Shown here piece by piece: positions 58,416 through 64,000 of a DNA stretch of 64,000 nt (the stretch's first letter is position 1; each line of letters starts with the position of its first letter). Both the position numbers and the translations under genes were made by a program. The stretch comes from Erythrocercus mccallii. Lineage: Eukaryota; Chordata; Aves; Passeriformes; Dicruridae. The stretch lies in the NCBI GenBank assembly GCA_013397435.1, contig VZRG01001320.1, positions 124,001 through 188,000 of the forward strand. Reading direction: 5' to 3'. The notes below the pieces were generated by a model. It saw nothing but the letters and a program-made list of their open reading frames with translations. It was not told the origin of the DNA and made no database searches.

Positions 58416-60095
58416 ACTGCCCTCACTACTCATTAAAAAGAATTTTGGTTTTGATTCGGCACTGAAAAGCACAATGCTTAATATACAACACATCTGCATA
58501 TCAAGAAATACGAATCTGGACTGTGTTGATAAAAGGTCAGGTGTGATTCCTACCTGTCTGATGAATGTGAGTCATCGGTAAAACAGCAGGCCAAACTGAT
58601 GGTGGTATCAACAGGATTCCAAGTTCCAGCAGAGGTTTTGGTGTGAGAGAGTCTAATGCTTTGGCCCTGCAAACCTCTGCTTCTGCTTGTTCTGTGTGTC
58701 TGGGACCATTGTGACTAAGGGAGTAATTCTAGGCTCTTCAGACAAGTTTTTGGCTGAGGCCTTTTCCTGAGGGATGCTTCTAGTAAACACCTTGTTGCAG
58801 AAGTGGACTCTTCTTCCCCCAGCAGGTGCTGAAGCAGTACAGATGGCAGGCAGCAGCAGTACCAGCTCTTCCATGCTTCTCTTCTATTGCCCTTGATCCC
58901 TGAGCAGTAGGAACACTGACCTTAATTTATACTGGTTTTATCTTTATGCTAGCAGGGAACAACTGCAATGTAATTTATAGATTTGGGACATTTCGAATAG
59001 TTTTTGATTACCCACTGCTAAACTAGAGCATTAACAGGACATCACTCCCTCAAACCGTGCACTCCTGTGCATGTAGAAATTGCAATGAACATTTCCTTCA
59101 AGAAATCTCTGTTGCTGATTAACTCTGGATCCTGAGAAGAATCCAGAGTTCTCAGAAAAAAATACATATTTATTTTCAGATCCAAGAGGAACTTTTTTCT
59201 GTTATTTTTCTCACTAAACTTGTCTTCAGGGAAAAACAAGTCTTTTATTAGTAAATGTGGGCTTTGAATGGTGACATATTATTTCATCTTCAGCTTCTTT
59301 GCATGGATCTGCACCTCTTCTACTACATAAGTAATTTCTCTGCAAATCCAGCTTATTATCAACACAGAGTGTCAGAATGGAAACTGCAGAGGCAGTAGTC
59401 ATTTACTGGCCAGCGTGTCAACTTAGCTAAGATAGAAAAGTGCACTGAAACATTTATCATATTCATAGCCCCCGTACTGGTTTATACAAGGGTCTTCCTC
59501 CCAGCAACTCTTTGGCACTACCTATTTTCCTTCAGAAGGCTGACAAAAAAGAAAAAAAACCCAAGTAATTAAAAGCCCAAACACATTGCAACCAAGTAGA
59601 AGAAGAAAGCATGAACGGACAGACAGGCTCAAGCCAGAAGTCTATCCAAGGAAGTAACCCATCTCTGACAATGACCAGTATAGAAAAGGTAGAGCATGGC
59701 TCAAATACATTTCTGCATTTCCAGAGCACTCTACTAGGTTCAGCACTTCACAGCTGAGGGGATTTCTATGTGTCTACGGATTTAATAACACATTTACACA
59801 GAGATAAAAAACACACAGCACAGATATGCCTGTACAACCACCCACTGGCACATCCAATACATAAACCCTCTAACTCTACAGCTGTGCCACTGTACCTCCT
59901 CTCCTCCCAGACAGCTGTACCTCTTCCCAAATGGCACAGAGGGGAACAACCAAAGGACTCTGCTCTAGCACTGGCTGTGGCCGTGGCCTTTGCAATGCAA
60001 CTGTGTATATGGGACATGATATTTCCGTTCACTAGAAGGGCTACTACAGCAGATCTTTGCACATAAATTAACAGCTCTTTAGCCCTCCTAATGAG

Positions 60096-60135
60096 CTTTG
60101 TGTCAGAGAGAGCAAACACTCTCTCTGACACAAAG
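60096..60135. repeat. Perfect 17-bp inverted repeat with 6-nt loop
   Basis: CTTTGTGTCAGAGAGAG, loop CAAACA, then CTCTCTCTGACACAAAG. No mismatch in 17 pairs. Pairing stops at both outer edges. Confidence 0.95.
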
Positions 60136-60257
60136 ATATCAGAAATAGTGGAATAACTTTATCTGGCCTTCCTTGTTCACTGTCACCCAGGCAGAATTTA
60201 GAATTTATGTACAGGTAGAGTATGCACAGGAAGGAGCAAAACACAGCAGAGGAGAGA

Positions 60258-60286
60258 CATATACATATATACACACATATATGTAT
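60258..60286. repeat. TA/CA alternating simple repeat
   Basis: ACATATACATATATACACAC followed by ATATATGTA. Confidence 0.75.
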
Positions 60287-61360
60287 TTGACCTATAAACA
60301 TGTTATTTGTAGGACATGGAAGAAATTGGAGTATTGGAGACTATAAGGAGCTAGTAAAAGCTTTTCTTTCAGGAAGAATGAGCTTATTTGCATGGTAATG
60401 AACCAGCTAGTTCTTCCAGCTCATTGATGTTGCACTGATATGCTAAGATGCCATCTATGGAAACCTTGTACAAAGCATAACTGAAGCCAGTTCTTACTTG
60501 AAGTTGGATAGATGTTGGTGAAAATACAGCAAGATGGGAAGAGTGATCATATCAAAGTAGGCAGCAGATCCTATTGCTCATGCAGCCCTTTGCCCAGGCT
60601 ACACCACACCTATTCAAATGCTGTCCACAACCAACCTTCCTCATGCTGGTCCTACTTTGCAAGTGAGCACAACAGACCCTGTCTTCCAGCCAACCAAGTA
60701 CTTGGGCTCCACAGGATCTCTTTGCTTATTTTAGAATAAGAGACAAAAAAAGCTCTTCAGCAAGCACTGTTCACTGCTGGTTATCAGCCCCTCATCCATG
60801 CTGCATTAAAGTAACAAAACTCTCCCTAGGCTCCGTAGTGTGTAACATCTTTCCTTTTTGTGGTGCCAGTGTTGTGCAAGTTTGCTGTAAAACATGGTGC
60901 CAAGTCCTTGTGAAGCAGAAACTGCTCCAAAGTCACTTCATTCTTTTGTTGCAGGAAAGGTTGAGCTAACCATCCAACCAGAGACCTCAGTGCCTGCTGG
61001 TTCCACAGCTTGCAGTCTCACTGTTCCCTATTTCTTCGTTGCTTTCCCTTGCTGTTTCCAGGAGACATCCCTAGATCGTCTTCCTGTGTCTGATACTCAT
61101 CTCTTGTGTTTTCTCATCTACATCCTGTTGTGGTTTAATGTCAGCCATCAGCGCAAACAGCTTCTCATGCACTCCTCTGCCTGTAAGTGGGGGGAGAGCA
61201 TCACAAAATTCAGTTTAATAGGTAAAACAAAAGCTGCACATGCAAGCAAAGCAACACTAGGAATTCATTCATCAGTTCCCATGGCCAGGCAGGTATTCAG
61301 CCATCCCCAGGAGAACAGGGCTCCATCGTGTGTTAACAGTGACTCATTTGGTAAGACAAT

Positions 61361-61510
61361 TACAGAATCACAGAACCAACTGGATTGGAAAAGATCTCTG
61401 ACATCACTGAGTCCAACTTTTGACCAGACACCACCAAGTCAGTTAGACCATAGCTCTAATGTCCAGTCCTTTCTAAACACCTACAGGGAGTGGACCTCCA
61501 CAAGCACCAT
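61361..61510 (-). mobile_element. CR1 LINE 3' tail, reversed, diverged
   Basis: ACAGAATCACAGAACCAACT, GGATTGGAAAAGATCTCTGA, GAGTCCAACTTTTGACC, then CCTTTCTAAACACCTACAGG follow the order of a reversed CR1 end. It sits inside the 60894-61694 open frame, which it partly explains. Confidence 0.78.
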
Positions 61511-62747
61511 AAAGGACATCACTCAGAAAGTCCTCCCCCTTCCTTCTTCTCCCCCAGTTTTATATATGGAGCATGATGCTATATGGAATATCCCTGCAGT
61601 CACTTGGGGTCAGCGTCCTGGCTCTGTCCCCTCACAGGTTCTTTTGCAACCCCAGTCTGCTTGCAGGTGGAGTAAGGAGCAGAAAAGGCCTTAGTGCTAT
61701 GTAAGAGCTGCTCAGCAGTAATAAACACATCCTGGTGTTATCAACAATGTTTCCAGCACAAAACCAAAACACAGCCCCATACCAGCTACTGTGAAGTAAA
61801 TTAACTCTATCCCATTCAAAATCAGCACACCTTTCTCAACAGATCACCAGTGCTTCCTAGTTATAAGAAGGATTTGAACAAAACCCCCACACCATAGCAT
61901 GTTTTTAATTCCTTTTTTAGTATGAGCTTTTTTGAACAAGGTACTTTTAGTAACACAGCCTGAAAGAAGATTCCTTAAAGGCCAGGTGTCAAAAAGATAT
62001 TAAAGAGTCAAAAGGCTTTTCAAAATGTCAAGTCATTAGTTTTAATTGGCATTAGAGAACATATTTTGAAAGACTGGAGGTCTGCTCAGTGTCCCAAGAT
62101 ATAACAGATGTTGGTAATGATATCTAATTTCCAAAGTTGGAGAATTTTATTACAAATGGGCACTCTTAAGACACAGTTTACCCGGGGTAGATCATACAGA
62201 AGAATCACATGCTGTGAGTGCCAGTTTCTTTTCATTACACTATTTTTTCTGCAGACTTCTAATGTAAGTGGGTTTAATCCTAGATCCACCTGCTATTAAT
62301 GAGAGCTGCATTACCAAAGAGAGAACTAGGTGACTACATGCTGGCTTCTAGGTATAAATAGGTGCAAAAAAGTCAGGGACTGTAAACCCAAATATTGGGC
62401 TATTCAGGTACTCAATTTCTTCAGGAACTCCCAATGACAAGACAGTATTAGGAACTGATGGGGACTTGGACTTTGCAGCACTGGGTGAAATTTAATGTTG
62501 GCACTAAGTAGCTCACTGCAGTTTCCACAAGCCAAGAGCTGTGTGGCATGTGGTACAGGTCTAAAACACAAGTAACATGAAATGCAGGGTGCGCTCAGGA
62601 TGTAGTGTTCCAAGTGCCAAGGATCACACTGGTGCAATGCTCAGGGCACCTTCTTCAGAGCAAAACCTCTGGTCAGAAATCTGGAGTTATATACACAGCA
62701 ATTAGCCTGTAGCATTTGTTACCATGGGATAGAGGAGGGATGGGAGA
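61511..62747. other. Intergenic, nothing recognised
   Basis: No exon, RNA or repeat family identified. Confidence 0.7.
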
Positions 62748-62932
62748 CACAGAATCATGGAATGGTTTGAGTTGGGAGGGCTCTTAAAGATCATCTCATT
62801 CCAACCCCCACACTGGGAAGGGACACCTTCCACTAGACCAAGTTGTCCCAAGCCCCATCCAGCCTGACCTTGAACACTTCCAGGCATGGGACATTCACAA
62901 CTTCTCAGGGGAATCTGTTCCTGTGCCTCATC
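62748..62932 (-). mobile_element. CR1 LINE 3' tail, reversed
   Basis: CACAGAATCATGGAATGGTT, GAGTTGGGAGGG, CATTCCAACCCCCACACTGG, GACACCTTCCACTAGACCA, CCAGCCTGACCTTGAACACT and GAATCTGTTCCTGTGCCTCA are the classic reversed CR1 end. This is the least diverged short copy in the window. Confidence 0.92.
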
Positions 62933-64000
62933 CAGGGGCTGCCACTGATGCAGTGCATTGTTGCCACTTGCTGTGTATTTGCTGACCACAGAAATTCAGT
63001 TGTAAAGAGTAGCACAGATTTCAGTCAGGTCCATGCTCAGTTTTGATACTGAAACACTGCTGAATATTTGGTATATTGGGAAGGTATCTTTGCTTGGCAC
63101 TCAGAAATTAAAGCAATTCACTAACAAATGGGCTAGCAATACCTGGCCTACCAGTATTTTTTCTTGCTAGATGAATGGCAGTACGGTGTAGAAATAAGAG
63201 GTTCATGTGAAACCTAGAGCCTGCTCTGATCCTTTCTACCCTCTTCCTACATAGCAGATATGGACAAAAACATTTACTACAGCAGCACTGACTCAGTACA
63301 CTCTGCCTTTTATTAAGTAGGTTGTCCCCACAGATCTGGCCAGATTTTATATCACATGAAGCTGGAGAAGTTTTTGCTCAGTTCAGAGTTACTCAGGTGC
63401 TGGAAAAGGAACCCCAATTCCTGTTCCAGAGAGAGCAGGGTGTGCTGTGCCAGACTGCCACCTGGCATTTAATTTTCATGAAATGGAAAACTAGCTCATG
63501 CCTCGAGAACAGAATGCTAGTTTTTCCAACAAAAATAAATCTTTGGGAGCTCATCTAAGAGAGAAGGAAAGAAGATTCATAACTTCACTTACATGAATCC
63601 CAAATTCAAAAATACATCTAAGATTAATGAGTGGGAATAAAACTTGTTCTAGAGAGCCCCATTCCTCAGTAATTCCTATTTGCTGGGAAAAAGGCAAACT
63701 CTTGTTATCAAGGAAATCATTCTATGGAAGAGAGCCATTTTCCCAATCAGAGTGTGAAGCATGCCCTACTCTTAAATCATTTATATTTTACGTTTTTATG
63801 ATGCAATCATGAATTAGCTTTTTCTGTATTTGTAATGACAGAATAGAACAAATGGTCAGGGCTTAGTTCAGGGTGATAAATACATTAAAATAGCCTACAG
63901 AAAGCTGCCGCTATGGCAGTTGCTGCCAAATAAGTGTTCATTCAATTTTCTGTTCAGGCTTTGGTACTGTGTGGAAGAACCATCTCAGTTCCTTGCTACC
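62933..64000. other. Intergenic, nothing recognised
   Basis: No exon, RNA or repeat family identified to the end of the window. Confidence 0.7.

Larger units (their letters stand above)
55706..61360. other. Intergenic, no gene recognised
   Basis: No exon with recognisable homology on either strand. I looked for the expected downstream neighbour MSRB2 (from human synteny) and saw none of its conserved blocks. Noted structures: CA-rich tract 58383-58415, perfect hairpin 60096-60135 and AT/CA tract 60258-60286. Confidence 0.7.

Noticed and set aside
55418..64000. Exons of MSRB2, the expected neighbour by synteny
   Set aside because: None of its conserved CxxC or GTGWPSF-type blocks could be seen on either strand.
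1..64000. CRISPR arrays, operons, tRNA or rRNA genes
   Set aside because: No spaced direct-repeat arrays and no tRNA-like boxes or rRNA stretches noticed; the window is vertebrate intronic and intergenic DNA.

Overview
This is a vertebrate, AT-rich, intron-dominated window, almost certainly from a bird. The assignment rests on several chicken-repeat-1 (CR1) LINE copies in both orientations and on long terminal repeats of avian ERV type. Nothing in it looks prokaryotic. I cannot name the species.

The window holds one protein-coding gene, on the + strand: ARMC3 (armadillo repeat containing 3). I reconstruct 18 coding exons between 2007 and 55417. All junctions obey GT-AG, reading phase is kept at every junction, and the coding sequence sums to 2553 nt (851 codons) plus a stop. 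Recalled human ARMC3 is about 872 residues and matches collinearly. The product has a short lysine-rich N-terminus (1-14), a long run of armadillo repeats (about 20-510), a post-ARM segment (520-605), a low-complexity basic/acidic linker (605-690) and a C-terminal EDR1/CTR1-like domain (about 690-850). Exon 15 (46615-46704) is too short and too interrupted to show as an open frame. I found it from phase and homology. The first coding exon starts one base before the ATG, so at least one 5' untranslated exon and the promoter must lie further upstream, possibly outside the window.

Layout: 1-2005 is 5' flank or leader intron with no recognisable gene. 2006-17115 holds exons 1-7; intron 1 (8.8 kb) contains an old CR1 fragment, an ERVL-like solo LTR, an A/C-rich tract and a reversed CR1 tail. 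17116-22369 is intron 7. 22370-22753 holds exons 8 and 9. 22754-35121 is a 12.4 kb intron nearly free of recognisable repeats. 35122-41162 holds exons 10-13, with a decayed LINE in intron 11. 41163-45098 is intron 13, carrying a 2.8 kb 5'-truncated sense-strand CR1 with recognisable endonuclease and reverse transcriptase parts. 45099-55417 holds exons 14-18, with an LTR-like element in intron 16. 55418-64000 is the 3'UTR and intergenic DNA with two reversed CR1 tails, a perfect 17-bp hairpin and one long but probably meaningless open frame.

No new multi-gene system is visible. The points most worth following are the frame-neutral cassette exons 14 and 15 in the linker, the start codon placed right at a splice junction, and a few unusually perfect inverted repeats.
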